A stretch of 5,638 nt of DNA. Source: JAVBKB01 sp031554275 (lineage in GTDB: Bacteria; Bacillota; Bacilli; JARBTR01). Position 1 is the first letter of the stretch. Each line of letters begins with the position of its first letter. Location: NCBI GenBank assembly GCA_031554275.1, contig JAVBKB010000076.1, positions 1 to 5,638 on the forward strand, read 5' to 3'. The translations under genes and the position numbers were made by a program. Below, piece after piece: positions 5,246 through 5,638 of the stretch. The notes below the pieces were generated by a model, which saw only the letters and a program-made list of their open reading frames with translations, was not told the origin of the DNA and did not search any database.

Positions 5246-5250
5246 TAGAA

Positions 5251-5258
5251 CTCACCTT
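5251..5258 (-). promoter_or_regulatory. Ribosome binding site of the S51-like gene
   Basis: AAGGTGAG on the minus strand, five nucleotides before the ATG at 5243-5245. It supports that start. Confidence 0.8.
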
Positions 5259-5286
5259 GACAACTCTTATTGCTTATATCAAGATA

Positions 5287-5295
5287 ATTATAACA
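5287..5295 (-). promoter_or_regulatory. Extended -10 promoter of the S51-like/GyrI-like operon
   Basis: TGTTATAAT on the minus strand is a perfect TATAAT with the TGn extension, about 40 bases before the start codon. I see no good -35 at 17 bp (AAGGGA there), which is common for extended -10 promoters. It implies vegetative expression of the operon. The presumed end of the IS30 element lies roughly 55 bp upstream of it. Confidence 0.65.
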
Positions 5296-5347
5296 TTATT
5301 TATTCTGATTCCCTTACAAATTGAGAATAATTTGTTTGGATTTTTTT

Positions 5348-5380
5348 CCTTAATTGCAATATTAAATGCAACAACTGTAG
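5348..5380 (-). repeat. Presumed terminal inverted repeat of the IS30-family element
   Basis: Directly after the transposase stop codon the minus strand reads CTACAGTTGTTGCATTTAAT and continues to an AAGG at 5348-5351. A TTGCA-containing end just past the stop codon is usual for IS30-family elements in Firmicutes. The boundary is approximate, because the other end lies outside the window and no comparison is possible. Confidence 0.45.
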
Positions 5381-5638
5381 CTAGACAATGAGTGAATAGT
5401 TAAGCTGATTGATTTCTTCTTTGAAACATTCCATAGGTGTTTTATAATTCAGGATTTTTCTTGGTAAGTCATTACACCAATTCATAACTTTATCTAGAAA
5501 TGGCTTTGTTACATCATAAATAGGTCTACCTTTTGGAATGAATCTTCTTACCAAACTATTGTGTTTCTCGTTCGTGCCTCTTTCAAAGGAACTGTATGGA
5601 TGTGCAAAATAGATTTTAGTTTCGCATTTAATCGCCTC
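5381..5638 (-). CDS. IS30-family transposase, C-terminal part (5' end outside window)
   Basis: The last 85 codons of a transposase read in from the window edge and end at a TAG at 5381-5383. The block YFAHPYSSFERGTNEKHNSL followed by VRRFIPKG is the most conserved part of the IS30-family DDE domain, and the last catalytic glutamate is expected within ERGTNE. The C-terminal region continues with the typical NDLPRKILNYKTPMECF. Nothing in this stretch is broken: no stop or frameshift, and the conserved residues are present. Whether the element is whole depends on sequence outside the window. The transposase is oriented toward the S51-like operon. Confidence 0.88.
   Translation of the reverse strand, partial: EAIKCETKIYFAHPYSSFERGTNEKHNSLVRRFIPKGRPIYDVTKPFLDKVMNWCNDLPRKILNYKTPMECFKEEINQLNYSLIV

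Larger units (their letters stand above)
5348..5638 (-). mobile_element. IS30-family insertion sequence, right end
   Basis: This combines the transposase 3' end and the presumed terminal repeat. The element extends past position 5638. IS30 elements usually leave short target duplications, but these cannot be checked with only one end visible. It sits just upstream of the promoter of the S51-like operon. Confidence 0.7.

Overview
The window looks like chromosomal DNA of an endospore-forming Firmicute (Bacillaceae or a close relative). The strongest evidence is a pair of sporulation genes on the + strand: a YjcZ-family glycine/tyrosine-rich micropeptide and spoVIF. They lie next to each other in the same order as I recall for Bacillus subtilis. 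Strong GGAGG-type ribosome binding sites, U-tract terminators and low GC in the spacers fit this assignment. The species cannot be fixed from the sequence.

Layout. (1) Positions 1-1560, minus strand: the first 520 codons of a large secreted surface protein, cut by the window edge. It has a signal peptide, an unrecognised beta-rich N-terminal region, an Ig-like module and two tandem 76-residue Listeria-Bacteroides (InlB B-type) repeats. (2) Positions 1574-3187: about 1.6 kb of AT-rich DNA without a convincing gene. It is not featureless. It holds a diverged second copy of the surface gene's leader, a cluster of perfect inverted repeats, a promoter-hairpin-hairpin-terminator unit that could be a small RNA (about 2023-2199), and a compact GC-rich palindromic element (2640-2694). 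(3) Positions 3188-3774, plus strand: yjcZ and spoVIF, each with its own terminator; spoVIF also has a good sigma-K-type promoter match. (4) Positions 3775-4033: a short gap ending in a strong plus-strand terminator. (5) Positions 4036-5295, minus strand: a two-gene operon with a clear extended -10 promoter. A peptidase S51 / class I glutamine amidotransferase-like protein comes first, followed after 1 nt by a stand-alone GyrI-like ligand-binding domain protein. (6) Positions 5348-5638, minus strand: the 3' end of an IS30-family transposase and its presumed terminal inverted repeat, cut by the window edge.

The sporulation pair probably acts late in the mother cell during coat assembly. The minus-strand operon looks like a small housekeeping or stress module of unknown substrate. 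The surface protein is probably an adhesin or wall-associated protein, but its anchor lies outside the window. I see no clear new multi-gene system. The best candidates for something undescribed are the putative small RNA in the 1.6 kb spacer and the duplicated structured leader near it.
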